NCBI GenBank assembly: GCA_023433275.1
Contig: JAEZDN010000165.1
Coordinates: forward strand, 1-64,000
Direction of reading: 5' to 3'
Length of the DNA stretch: 64,000 nucleotides
DNA from: Verrucomicrobiota bacterium
GTDB lineage: Bacteria > Verrucomicrobiota > Verrucomicrobiia > Opitutales > Opitutaceae
Of this stretch, positions 19,357 through 28,202 are shown in pieces. The translations under genes and the position numbers were made by a program. Numbering within the stretch: position 1 is the first letter of the stretch; each line of letters starts with the position of its first letter. A model generated the notes under the pieces. It saw only the letters and a program-made list of their open reading frames with translations, was not told where the DNA came from and did not search any database.

Positions 19357-22046
19357 GCGGAGGGACAACGCGACTGGGGCTCATCTTCCTCGTGGTTGCG
19401 TCCATGCCGGCCATCGCCGCGGCCGCCGAAGGAAGGACCGAGCCCGCCGGACCGTCGTTCAGCTATGACTTGCCGAAACCGGAGCCCAGATTCGTTACCC
19501 ACATCAAATCCGACCGGTCGTCGCGGGTCACGATCGAGACCCACCACGGGCTCGCTCCGATCCCGGCGCCGGGGGCGCCGAGCACTGGCGATTTTGGCAC
19601 GATGCTGGTCTCGACCGACCAGGGTACCACGAAGGCGGAGTTCAAGTTGGGTGCGAACCCCGACAAATGGCACGTTGATTGGGTTCTCTCCTTTACCGGG
19701 ATTTATAATGAATCTCACCACCTGCCGTGGTTCATTACGACCGCGTATGGCTTTCGCGGGGAGGAATGGACCAATCTCTTCGAGAAAGCCACCGAGGTAT
19801 CGCCGACCCGACTTGTGGCTAACGGCATGACATGGGAGCTGAGCAACCGGATGGATCCCATTACGATAACCAAGACCGAGTATTACCCGGCAAGTTCCTC
19901 GTGGGAGGAAGTGGTGCCGACGGCCTACCATCAATCCGACGGGCAGGGCGGATACTCGCGTCAGGATTACGAATACAAGGTGGTTACCTCACCGACCATG
20001 ACGGGCCTGCCCATCTTCTGGCACGAGGTTGTCTGGCACAATGACGGCACACGCTCGAGCGTGCTTAGGAAGTGGATTGTGAATGGCCGGGAAAGCCCGA
20101 TTTATCTGCTGCAGGCGCCCACCGACTCGTCGGCTTCGGTCGAGTTTTATACCCCGCCGCTGGGCATGGCGGTGGATGGAAACCGCGATGGACAGATCAT
20201 GTTGGCGGATGAGGATCCAGCCGATAGTCCGGACGAATGGCGGCCGTATCGCTTGTGGGTCAATGACGATGACGACAGCGGCGATGTGGCCAATGATCAG
20301 GTGCTGGGGGGCAACAGCGATGAACCCGGCAAGCTTGCGGGGTTCTGGGAGATGGATGGACGCACGCCCGACCATGCAAAAGCGAACGTGGACGGGCGCT
20401 GCGACCTTTTGGATTTCTTTCCCGTCTATCTCGATCTGAAATCCTACCTGTCGGCATTGCCTGCGGCCACGCCCGGGGTGGTGTATCGGCTAAGGCAGGA
20501 AGACAGCGCGCTCAATTTCGTCTGCACCGATCTCGAGCGCGCGCAGGCCTTCGATTACCTGACGAAAGAACAGCCGGTTTACGGCAATGCTTTAACCCAA
20601 TGGCCCCACCTTGCGAAGACGACGGCTATCACCGACAAGGGCGTGGCTCTGGATCCGGCATTCCTCGACCGAATTGCCGGTGGTACGAACAAGGGCGTCA
20701 TTTTGGTCGAAGGGACGAAACCCAGCGACAAGCCGCTGGTGCTTGAAGTTGTTCAAAACAAAAAAGTCATCGCGGAAGCGCAGCTCTACTTCAGGATCAG
20801 CGAGGTTGAAGGGATGTATCGCTGGGTGAATTTGCGGGGGGCGGGCGGGCAGTCGGTGAAGCGTCCCACCGATACCGCCGAGCCCGGGAACTACCCGGAT
20901 GATTCGACCAACGGGAAGATGTTCATCTGGGTGCACGGTTATAACGTGAGCGAGCAGCAGTCGCGTGCTTGGAATGCGGAGGCGTTCAAGCGGCTCTATC
21001 AGGCCGGCTCGCGCGCGATGTTCACTGCGGTGAGCTGGCATGGAGATTACGGGCAAATCCCCGTGGCCGGGATCTCACCTGATTATTGGGAGAACATCAC
21101 CAAGGCGTTCAAGGCGTCGGCGGCCCTGCCTGCTGCGGTCGACGCCCTGCCGGGATATGAGAAGGTCATTGCAGGGCATAGCATGGGGAATATGGTCGTC
21201 TCGAGTGCGATCAAGGATCATGGCTTGAACGTGACGCGCTACTTTATGCTCAACGCGGCTGTGGCATTGGAGGCTTATGACCCTGCAAGCGCGGACATCG
21301 AGGCGATGCGGCCAAATTCGTGGGACGGGTATGATTCGCGACTTTGGTCCACCGAGTGGCACCGGCTGTTTCCCGGCGATGGCCGTGCTGGTCTGACCTG
21401 GCGCGACCGGTTCGGCGATATTCCCAACGCCATCAACTTCTACTCTTCCGGTGAGGATGTGCTGCGCAACAACGACGAGAAGCCGGGGACGGTGCCGGAC
21501 ATTGGCACCGAGCGCGCTTGGGTCGTCCAGGAAATGGCCAAGGGCTCAAATCAGTTTGGGGCGTTGGTCACCTTCGACAGCCAGGCTGGTTGGGGCTTCA
21601 ATGTAGGCTGGCTCATTGCCGAGAACAAACCGGGTGGCCCACACGGGGGGACAACCACGACCCATAGTCTCATGGCCCCCGCCGATGCAGAAAAATTGAC
21701 CGATGCACAGCTAAGGGAGAAACCGTTCTTCCGACCATTCGAGGACGACAGCCTGACGACTCCTAGCGGAGGCGAAGCGGCCAGTGACTACCTGACCCGC
21801 GCCACCGTTCTCGGCACCGCGATCCCGGCGCTGTCGTTTGCGACGGGGAGGAATGCCATTAAGAAGTTCAACGAAGGTGACCGAAATAGAGACCTGATGA
21901 ATTACCAGAATGGATGGCCTTGGTCGCGATTGAGCGATGAAAAGCTCAATAATCGATGGCTCCATAGCGATCTGAAGAACGTAGCTTATATGTTTAATTA
22001 TCCGGTATGGAAGGAGTGGGTCACTCTAGGAGGTTTGAAATTATGA
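19353..22046 (+). CDS. Large secreted alpha/beta hydrolase, putative effector
   Basis: 897 residues with a signal peptide (MSGGTTRLGLIFLVVASMPAIAAA). Residues about 270-340 hold an acidic, calcium-motif-like stretch (VDGNRDGQIML, WVNDDDDSGD). The catalytic part is an alpha/beta hydrolase: oxyanion-type HGYN (about 527-530) and nucleophile elbow GHSMGN (about 608-613), so Ser610 is the likely nucleophile; lipase or esterase activity is expected. The last 69 residues (829-897, from FATGRN to the end, including RWLHSDLKNVAY) recur as decayed copies downstream. It is the third gene of the ATGA-linked set. Context with two secreted stalk proteins and duplicated secreted partners suggests an exported lipase-type effector, but a digestive enzyme is equally possible. 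Confidence 0.65.
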   Translation: MSGGTTRLGLIFLVVASMPAIAAAAEGRTEPAGPSFSYDLPKPEPRFVTHIKSDRSSRVTIETHHGLAPIPAPGAPSTGDFGTMLVSTDQGTTKAEFKLGANPDKWHVDWVLSFTGIYNESHHLPWFITTAYGFRGEEWTNLFEKATEVSPTRLVANGMTWELSNRMDPITITKTEYYPASSSWEEVVPTAYHQSDGQGGYSRQDYEYKVVTSPTMTGLPIFWHEVVWHNDGTRSSVLRKWIVNGRESPIYLLQAPTDSSASVEFYTPPLGMAVDGNRDGQIMLADEDPADSPDEWRPYRLWVNDDDDSGDVANDQVLGGNSDEPGKLAGFWEMDGRTPDHAKANVDGRCDLLDFFPVYLDLKSYLSALPAATPGVVYRLRQEDSALNFVCTDLERAQAFDYLTKEQPVYGNALTQWPHLAKTTAITDKGVALDPAFLDRIAGGTNKGVILVEGTKPSDKPLVLEVVQNKKVIAEAQLYFRISEVEGMYRWVNLRGAGGQSVKRPTDTAEPGNYPDDSTNGKMFIWVHGYNVSEQQSRAWNAEAFKRLYQAGSRAMFTAVSWHGDYGQIPVAGISPDYWENITKAFKASAALPAAVDALPGYEKVIAGHSMGNMVVSSAIKDHGLNVTRYFMLNAAVALEAYDPASADIEAMRPNSWDGYDSRLWSTEWHRLFPGDGRAGLTWRDRFGDIPNAINFYSSGEDVLRNNDEKPGTVPDIGTERAWVVQEMAKGSNQFGALVTFDSQAGWGFNVGWLIAENKPGGPHGGTTTTHSLMAPADAEKLTDAQLREKPFFRPFEDDSLTTPSGGEAASDYLTRATVLGTAIPALSFATGRNAIKKFNEGDRNRDLMNYQNGWPWSRLSDEKLNNRWLHSDLKNVAYMFNYPVWKEWVTLGGLKL

Positions 22047-23041
22047 AAGCTCTCATTCTAGCGGTACTGGTGGGGTACGTGGTCTGTCCTCCACAAACTC
22101 GTGCGGCCGAGCGGAGCGCTCCGGCGCAAATTACGTTTCGAGTGATCACGGATGACGGATTGCCTGTCGCGAACGTTCGAGTGGGTGCCGCAACGTTTTC
22201 GCATTGGGTGCCAGGAGAGGGTTTCGGGCGCGACAAACATCGACAATTTTCCGCGGTGACGAATGCCGAAGGGATAGCGGTCCTCAGCGCATCAAGCAAA
22301 AGAGGCGATTTTGGCTATCGGGTCGGGGATGTACCGGGATATTATACGGATCACGGGAACAGCTTTACCTTGCGGGAAGTAAAGAACGGACGCTGGGAAC
22401 CTTGGAATCCGGTCGTCGAGATCACTTTCAAGCCAATCACGAACCCGATTCCGCTGTACGCGCGCACGGTCGGAAACGGCGAACGATTTAAAATTCCCCG
22501 AGTGAACGAGGAGTTCGGCTTCGATTTTGTAGTGGGCGATTGGGTCGCGCCGCATGGCAAAGGCGTTTCCACCGATATCATTTTTGCGCTTACCGAGCGT
22601 GTTCCGTATGCCGGGAGCGACGAGCCGTTTGATTACAGCTTGAATGTGACGTTCCCTAATCCTGGGGATGGTATTCAAGGGTTGATCGCTATCCCACACA
22701 AGGGAAGCGCGCTCCGCTTGCCGCGCAAAGCGCCCGAAGCCGGTTATGAGCCGAAACTCGAAAAGCGAATGGCACTCCTTGCGCGGGGTGAGCAAAGGAT
22801 AATCGAGATGCGTGAGGACCAAAATTATTTCATCCGCGTTCGCACCGAACTGGACGATCAAGGTCGCGTAAAGAGTGCGCTATTCGGCAAGATATCGGGT
22901 GACATTCGATTCGGAGTGAATCGGATCCTTCGCTTCACCTATTACCTTAATCCGGTTTCGTTGGATCGGAATCTTGAGTTCGACACTAAGCGGAATTTGT
23001 TCAGCCGTCTGGACTCCTTGGAAGAGGTGCGTGCGCCCTGA
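22043..23041 (+). CDS. Secreted partner protein 1, putative immunity or chaperone
   Basis: 332 residues of unknown family. The ATG at 22043 has a strong AGGAGG site (22028-22033) inside the hydrolase tail, overlaps the hydrolase stop (ATGA) and starts a signal peptide (MKALILAVLVGYVVC). The N-terminal part (about 28-105) looks like a Big-1/carboxypeptidase-regulatory beta domain (ITFRVITDDGLPVANVRVG...TNAEGIAVL). The rest contains GEGFGRD, NPIPLYAR, GDWVAPHGKG and a C-terminal NPVSLDRNLEFD block, all shared with the paralogue at 23234. It is visibly more AT-rich than its surroundings. Its periplasmic location would suit an immunity protein against an exported lipase; this is inference. Confidence 0.7.
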   Translation: MKALILAVLVGYVVCPPQTRAAERSAPAQITFRVITDDGLPVANVRVGAATFSHWVPGEGFGRDKHRQFSAVTNAEGIAVLSASSKRGDFGYRVGDVPGYYTDHGNSFTLREVKNGRWEPWNPVVEITFKPITNPIPLYARTVGNGERFKIPRVNEEFGFDFVVGDWVAPHGKGVSTDIIFALTERVPYAGSDEPFDYSLNVTFPNPGDGIQGLIAIPHKGSALRLPRKAPEAGYEPKLEKRMALLARGEQRIIEMREDQNYFIRVRTELDDQGRVKSALFGKISGDIRFGVNRILRFTYYLNPVSLDRNLEFDTKRNLFSRLDSLEEVRAP

Positions 23042-23048
23042 TCCTGCA

Positions 23049-23237
23049 TTTCCTTATCAATGGGGGCAGAATCTGCATTGCGGGGTGCTCGATCGCTCGC
23101 CCTCTCGGCTCGATGACGCGAGCAAGCGGATTTCTCCGACAGTCGGCCGTTGGCTTCATAGCGATGCGAAGAATGTCGCGTACCGCTACAATTACCGACT
23201 GTGGGAAGCATGGGTGAAAACCGGAGAACTTAAATGA
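23049..23237 (+). pseudogene. Orphan hydrolase C-terminal tail, copy 2
   Basis: The frame ending at the TGA of 23235-23237 encodes SPSRLDDASKR followed by GRWLHSDAKNVAYRYNYRLW and a short end. It matches the final 30 residues of the hydrolase (RWLHSDLKNVAYMFNYPVW...) with 19 of 29 identities by my alignment. No start codon or upstream hydrolase part exists, so it is a remnant. Its stop overlaps the next ATG exactly as in the intact gene, and it carries GGAG (23223-23226), the ribosome site for the second partner gene. That may explain why this end survives. Confidence 0.75.
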
Positions 23238-24229
23238 ATAGATACCTAATATTGGCTCTGGGATTCGTCGTTGGCTTCTCCGATTGGGCCAGGGCCTATG
23301 CGAGGGAGACACGACGATCGTTCAGGATTACCATCGAGGTTGTCGATGATTTGGGCGCTCCCATTGAAGGGGCTCAAATCGGTCTGAGCACGTTTCACCA
23401 TTGGGAGCGGGGCGAAGGTTTCGGGCGGGACGTCTCAAGCATCTATGAAGCCGTTTCGAATGCGCAGGGGATTGCCACGATCGAAGGCAAAAGCCTTCGC
23501 GGAGACACCAATTATGGTCCGCGACTCAAGAGCGGTTACTATTCAGGAGGAGACGGGAAATTCCGGTTTAGGGAAGTGCGTGACGGTCGGTGGGACCCGT
23601 GGGATCCGACCGTCAAGGTCGTCATGAAGCGCATTGTAAATCCGATCCCGCTCTATGCTCGGAAGGTCGGAAACATCCTGGAGTTCAAGATCCCTGCCTT
23701 CAATCACCCGTACGGCTTCGACCTCGTGACCGGCGACTGGGTCGCACCTCATGGGAAGGGGAAAACTCCCGACATCATTTACACCATTAAGGAGCTGGTG
23801 CCCTATACTGTAGGCTCCGCTCCATTTGACTACGTGCTTGAGGTTGCTTTTAGCAGGGAAGGAGACGGCATTTTGGCTGTGCCGTCAGACAACAGCGTAT
23901 TAAGGGTTCCGCACTCAGCGCCCGAGCGGGGCTACCAGCCGACTTTTCAACGACAAATGGCGCGATTCGAAAAGGGCGACCCCATAAAAAACGAGGTCAG
24001 CGCAGATCGTAACTATTTTTTCCGCGTCCGCACGGTGCTGGATGAACACGGTCAAATCAAGGAAGCGCTATACGGGAAGATATATGGCGAAATCGAGTTC
24101 GGTGTTAATCGCCGACTGATTTTCAACTATTTCCTCAATCCCACGTCGTTGGATAGAAACTTGGAGTTCGATCCAGGCCGCAACCTCTTCACGCGCTTAG
24201 ACACTTTTGAAGAAGTTACCATGCCCTGA
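23234..24229 (+). CDS. Secreted partner protein 2, paralogue of partner 1
   Basis: 331 residues, signal peptide MNRYLILALGFVVGFSDWARA. It aligns end to end with the product of 22043-23041: FHHWERGEGFGRD, NAQGIA, GRWDPWDP, VNPIPLYARKVGN, GDWVAPHGKGKTPDII, NPTSLDRNLEFD. Divergence is spread over the length, so this is not a very recent duplication. Like its paralogue it is AT-richer than the neighbourhood. It follows an orphan hydrolase tail rather than a full hydrolase. If the family is protective, this copy could confer resistance to a variant hydrolase from relatives. The function is not established. Confidence 0.7.
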   Translation: MNRYLILALGFVVGFSDWARAYARETRRSFRITIEVVDDLGAPIEGAQIGLSTFHHWERGEGFGRDVSSIYEAVSNAQGIATIEGKSLRGDTNYGPRLKSGYYSGGDGKFRFREVRDGRWDPWDPTVKVVMKRIVNPIPLYARKVGNILEFKIPAFNHPYGFDLVTGDWVAPHGKGKTPDIIYTIKELVPYTVGSAPFDYVLEVAFSREGDGILAVPSDNSVLRVPHSAPERGYQPTFQRQMARFEKGDPIKNEVSADRNYFFRVRTVLDEHGQIKEALYGKIYGEIEFGVNRRLIFNYFLNPTSLDRNLEFDPGRNLFTRLDTFEEVTMP

Positions 24230-24296
24230 TCCCTGTCTCGTCGCACCACGACGCGCCTTAAGACGACGCTTCGGTCGGAGGCCTGCGTGCCGATCG

Positions 24297-24401
24297 TGTG
24301 CGAGGGGGAGTAACGCGGTGCCGGTATTTGGCCAAGGGGCCCGAAATCTTGATTTGCACTCCATGCAGGATGGTTGGCCGCAATCCAGGTTGGACGATAA
24401 C
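24297..24401 (+). pseudogene. Orphan hydrolase tail, copy 3 (truncated)
   Basis: Thirty-five codons encode ARGSNAVPVFGQGARNLDL and then QDGWPQSRLDDN, aligning with hydrolase residues 829-863 (ATGRNAIKKFNEGDRNRDL, QNGWPWSRLSDE) at 18 of 35 identities by my count. The RWLHSD block that should follow is missing, and no third partner gene is present. DNA similarity is visible too (GCGAGGGGGAGTAACGC against GCGACGGGGAGGAATGC). Confidence 0.65.
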
Positions 24402-24504
24402 GCTCGGGGGAGGGGAGCCGCGTATCTCTTGCCGAAAAACGGCGGCGCCACGTGAGGCTTCAGTGAAATCGGAAAGTGCCGATGGAGGCGGGGTATCACT
24501 ATCC

Positions 24505-25347
24505 ATGAGCCTGGGCCGCGACACCATCATTACCCTGGGGAGCAAGCTGCCGCCGGCGCTGGGTATATTCGGACGCCTGCGCACCCTGCTGGATGATGCG
24601 GATTGCGACTTGGATGAGATCGTCGAACTCCTGCGCGTCGATCCCGCCCTGACTTTCCAGATCATTAAACTGAGCAACAGCGCGCTCTACGGCCTCAAGA
24701 GTCGCAGCCAGTCGCTCGACGAGGCCGTGGCGCGGGTGGGATTCGGGGAAATCCATCAGCTGGTCGGGTTAATCGTGTCACGACAAGTTTTCCAGGGGGA
24801 CCTGATGCTTTACGGGATCCCCGCGGGCCGCTTGTGGGAAAATGCGGTGGCCGTTGGTTCGCTCGCTTCGGCCTTCGCCGGGCGTTCGGCGGGCAATGAG
24901 GGATCTGCCTACTCGGCCGGTCTGTTGCGCAATCTCGGCAAGATCATCCTCAACAATCACCCGGGGGCGGTGGCTTACCCGGGCGAGGAAGCCCAACCGA
25001 ACGTGTTCGCCTGGGAGAAGGAGCTGCACGGGACCACTGCCCCTGAAGCGACGGCGGTGCTGCTCGATCACTGGCGCTTTCCCTTCGATATTTCGGGCGC
25101 CATCTGCACCCACACGCACCCGGAGACCGCGGGCGAGTTCACCGCCGGCGCGGCGACCCTGCACCTCGCGTGCAGTTATGCGGCGGAATGGGGCTGCGCC
25201 CTGCCCGGGGAAGTCACGGGTTGGCGACGCGATGCGGATTTGCTGGCGCTCGTGGGCATCGATCCTGAATTGGTGGAAGGCGCGGTCGCGGATGCCCGCC
25301 AGCAGTTCGGCCGGTTCGCGATGATCGAATGGTCGCGCGCGGCATGA
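24505..25347 (+). CDS. HDOD-domain signalling protein
   Basis: A 280-residue cytosolic protein consisting of one HDOD domain (about 10-210), a catalytically inactive relative of HD phosphohydrolases used in bacterial signalling. Typical features are KLPPALGIFGRLR, VDPALTFQIIKLSNSALYG and the helix containing DEAVARVGFGEIHQLV. No GGDEF, EAL or receiver domain is attached. The ATG at 24505 is chosen; a GTG at 24463 with GAGG before it is a credible alternative adding 14 residues. It follows the orphan tail region but shows normal GC, so it is probably outside the cassette. Confidence 0.8.
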   Translation: MSLGRDTIITLGSKLPPALGIFGRLRTLLDDADCDLDEIVELLRVDPALTFQIIKLSNSALYGLKSRSQSLDEAVARVGFGEIHQLVGLIVSRQVFQGDLMLYGIPAGRLWENAVAVGSLASAFAGRSAGNEGSAYSAGLLRNLGKIILNNHPGAVAYPGEEAQPNVFAWEKELHGTTAPEATAVLLDHWRFPFDISGAICTHTHPETAGEFTAGAATLHLACSYAAEWGCALPGEVTGWRRDADLLALVGIDPELVEGAVADARQQFGRFAMIEWSRAA

Positions 25348-26062
25348 GCGAAAACTGAAACGACCGGGGCGGGATCGTCGAATCCGCGTTGGGTTTCATT
25401 CTCGGTGCCTGCGCCAGCGCCGATCGCTTGAGCCGGAATAATCGAGTGGGGAAACCACAGATGGACACAGATGAACACAGATCAGAATGGCTTGCGGCGC
25501 TTAAGAGCTCGCGGTTCGCATTCACCATCCAGTGAAAGGCAAGTGGGAGGCCATTGGTGAGGCCAACCTTCCTTCGTATCTGTGTTATCTGTGGGTAAGC
25601 TGCAGGAGTCCGGCTGAGCGAGGTCGCTGCCGACAGCGGTTCTACAGCCGAGCGAGCGGGATCATGCCTCTCAACGGCGATAGATGGACAGGCTGCAATC
25701 TATACGCAGGCCGGCGGTGATTGAGACCATTGATCTCGCTGACGATGCAGGTCGGACCATCCAAGCCGCGTTCCCGCCTGCAGCAGGGATGACAGGCACG
25801 CGCGGGCGACACGCCGAGCGGCCGAACGAGGGTTGAAACGGCAGCGGGCATTGGACGGAAAACGCTTTCGGATCGGCCTGACGCCGACCGCGCGCGTGAG
25901 GTCCCTGCAAGCAGAGACTCCACACCACGTCTGGCGGACCAGTGATCCACCTGCGGCGCCGACGCCCGCCACGCACGGACGACCGGCCGACTTGGTCGAA
26001 CTAGTGTTCGAGCAATAACGGGTATTGTCAGGGGAACGCGGCTCCCCCTAGCTTCGCGGTTC
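25348..26062. other. Long intergenic stretch, repeat and unexplained part
   Basis: Holds the 185-bp CACAGATG element (25431-25615). The remaining 450 bases (25616-26062) have no convincing gene: open frames there lack ribosome sites and recognisable products. They contain scattered short inverted repeats only. Confidence 0.55.
25431..25615 (+). repeat. CACAGATG-type short element, copy 2 (intact ends)
   Basis: A 185-bp element that begins AGCCGGA (25431-25437) and ends TCCGGCT (25609-25615), the same termini as the twin-hairpin elements. Just inside is a second inverted pair: ACCACAGATGGACACAGATG on the left and ATCTGTGTTATCTGTGG on the right. The middle carries TTAAGAGCTCGCGG...CAGTGAA, shared with 5665-5806. 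Non-coding. Confidence 0.75.
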
Positions 26063-26362
26063 ATGGCCACCCCTACCCCCCACGAAGACCGGGTGCACAG
26101 CGAGGAATTCCTGCATTCCCTGATGCGCCGCCAACTCAAACTCTCAGTGGCGTGCGCCGCCACGTTCCTGGTCGCCCTGTTCGGGTTGCCGCTCCTGAAT
26201 TATTTTGCGCCCGACCTGATGGCGACGCGCGTGGCCGGCTTCACGCTGACCTGGCTGATCCTGGGTGTGCTTTTCTTCCCCTTCGTGTGGATCATCTCGT
26301 GGCGCTTCATCAAGCGGTCGATCGCCTTGGAGCAGGATGAGGTCAACTCGGTGAAACGCTGA
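26063..26362 (+). CDS. DUF485 membrane protein, symporter partner
   Basis: A 99-residue inner-membrane protein with two helices (about 27-48 and 60-82) and a charged N-terminus containing HSEEFLHSLMRRQLKLS. DUF485 (YjcH-like) genes almost always precede actP-type symporter genes, as here with a 4-base gap. It probably assists or stabilises the symporter. Confidence 0.88.
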   Translation: MATPTPHEDRVHSEEFLHSLMRRQLKLSVACAATFLVALFGLPLLNYFAPDLMATRVAGFTLTWLILGVLFFPFVWIISWRFIKRSIALEQDEVNSVKR

Positions 26363-26366
26363 CGCC

Positions 26367-28166
26367 ATGACGACCCTCGCCTTCCTCGATGGCGTCGATC
26401 CGTGGATCTTCGCGTTTTCCTTCATCACGGTGGTTGCAACGGTATGGATGGGCTTTCGCTCGGCGAAAACCTCCAAGACCGCGAGCGACTTTTTCGTCGC
26501 CGGCCGCTCGGTTTCCGTCGGCTGGAACGCCTCGGCCATTTCCGGTGAATACCTTTCCGCCGCCTCCTTCATGGGCGTGGCCGGCATGGTGATGTCCTCG
26601 GGCTACGACGCACTCTGGTATCCGGTCTGCTACGCCTGCGGTTACCTTTTCCTGCTGCTGTTCATCGCGGGACCGCTGCGCCGCTTCGGCGCGTACACCA
26701 TCCCGGACTTCGCCGAGGGCCGGTATGATTCTCCGCTTTTCCGGAAGATCGCGGTCTGTTTCGTGCTGTTCATTGGCTTCTTCTACACGATGCCCCAGAT
26801 GAAGGGCGCCGGCGTGACGCTGGCCTACATCTTCCCCGGCATGCCTTATTGGGCCGGCGTCGTGCTCGTCGGAGCCGTCATCACGCTGAACGTCGCGCTC
26901 GGCGGCATGAAGGGCATCACCCTCGTGCAGGCGGTGCAGTACTGGATCAAGATGTTCGCCATCTGCGTGCCGATCTTCGTGCTCGCGTCGGTCTATGGCT
27001 TCTACGGCACACACATCGGCGCCAATGCCGCCCCGGGTGAGCTGGCCGCCCCGGCGACCGCGATCGAGCGTGAGGCGCTGCCCGAAAGGGCGCCGAAGGA
27101 CGCGGCGTGGGTGTCGCCCTTTGGTCCGCTGACCACCAAGGCGGTCAACGCCGCCGCGGCGGCGCTTCCCGCGGAGCAGCGCGCCGCCTACCTGGCCGAA
27201 TACCAGAAGCCCTACTCGCTGCTCTACACGTACTCGCTCATCATCGCGCTCGTTTGCGGCACGGCCGGCCTGCCGCATATCCTGGTTCGCTTCTACACCA
27301 ATCCCGACGGGGTGGCGGCCAAGCGGACGACGATGTGGGTCATGATCCTCATCGGTGTCTTCTATGTGTTCCCGCCGGTGTTCGGGGTGATCGGCCGCAA
27401 CCTGATGCCGGAGCTTTATGCCGGCATCGGCGCGAAGGGCACGGACAAGGTGGTGCTGGAATTGCCCACGCTGCTCTCGGCCAAGTACGGCGTGATCGGC
27501 TCGATCCTGAGCGGCATCACCTGCGCGGGCGCGTTCGCGGCGTTCATGAGCACTTTCTCCGGGTTGCTCGTCTCGATGACCGGCGCGCTCGCGCACGACG
27601 TGTACGGCCGCATCCTGCGCCCGCAGTCCAGCGCGGCCGAGCGGCTCGCGGCGTTCAAGGTCTCCGCCATCCTCGTCGGTGGCGTGGCCATCGTCCTCGG
27701 CACATTTGTGGAGCGGCTCGAGATCAACTTCATGGTCGGCCAGGCCTTCGCGATCGCGGCGGCCAGCTATTTCCCGCTCCTGTTCATGAGCGTGTGGTGG
27801 CGCGGGATGACGATGAAGGGCGCGGCGGTCGGGATGCTGACCGGCGGCCTGTGTGCGCTGGTCGGGGCGGCGCTGACGAATCTGGCCACGCTCGCGCTCG
27901 ACAAGGGGCCGATGGGCAAGGTGTTTTCGGGCTTCAGTGGATTGAATGAATTCTTTGCCGCGCACCCCCTGCTCCGCATCCTCTGCGAGCAGCCGGCGAT
28001 CTGGACCGTGCCGCTGGCCATCGGGCTCATGGTGATCATCTCCAAGGCCACGGCGGCAAGCGTGCCGGCGGATATTCGGATGAAGATGCTCGTCCTGCAC
28101 GCGCCGGAGCAGCTGGGGTTGAAGCAGGAGTACATTCAGGAACACCAGGCGGGCGCCGGACATTGA
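26367..28166 (+). CDS. actP: Sodium:solute symporter, acetate permease-like
   Basis: Secondary transporter of 599 residues and about 14 membrane helices, SSS family. FFVAGRSVSVGWNASAISGEYLSAASFMG near the N-terminus and LPHILVRFYTNPDG in the middle are characteristic of the ActP/VC_2705 branch that takes up acetate and related short monocarboxylates with Na+ or H+. An inserted Ala-rich loop (about 215-285) separates helices 6 and 7. Together with the preceding DUF485 gene and pckG elsewhere in the window it fits growth on acetate or similar acids. The substrate is inferred from family, so the symbol is tentative. Confidence 0.85.
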   Translation: MTTLAFLDGVDPWIFAFSFITVVATVWMGFRSAKTSKTASDFFVAGRSVSVGWNASAISGEYLSAASFMGVAGMVMSSGYDALWYPVCYACGYLFLLLFIAGPLRRFGAYTIPDFAEGRYDSPLFRKIAVCFVLFIGFFYTMPQMKGAGVTLAYIFPGMPYWAGVVLVGAVITLNVALGGMKGITLVQAVQYWIKMFAICVPIFVLASVYGFYGTHIGANAAPGELAAPATAIEREALPERAPKDAAWVSPFGPLTTKAVNAAAAALPAEQRAAYLAEYQKPYSLLYTYSLIIALVCGTAGLPHILVRFYTNPDGVAAKRTTMWVMILIGVFYVFPPVFGVIGRNLMPELYAGIGAKGTDKVVLELPTLLSAKYGVIGSILSGITCAGAFAAFMSTFSGLLVSMTGALAHDVYGRILRPQSSAAERLAAFKVSAILVGGVAIVLGTFVERLEINFMVGQAFAIAAASYFPLLFMSVWWRGMTMKGAAVGMLTGGLCALVGAALTNLATLALDKGPMGKVFSGFSGLNEFFAAHPLLRILCEQPAIWTVPLAIGLMVIISKATAASVPADIRMKMLVLHAPEQLGLKQEYIQEHQAGAGH

Positions 28167-28202
28167 CGGACCCGGGTTTCTTCGCCCCAGTGGGGGGACC
28201 CC

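Noticed and set aside
25833..26018. A 61-codon frame in the long gap before the DUF485 gene
   Set aside because: No ribosome site, biased Arg/Pro/Thr composition and no similarity to anything recognised.
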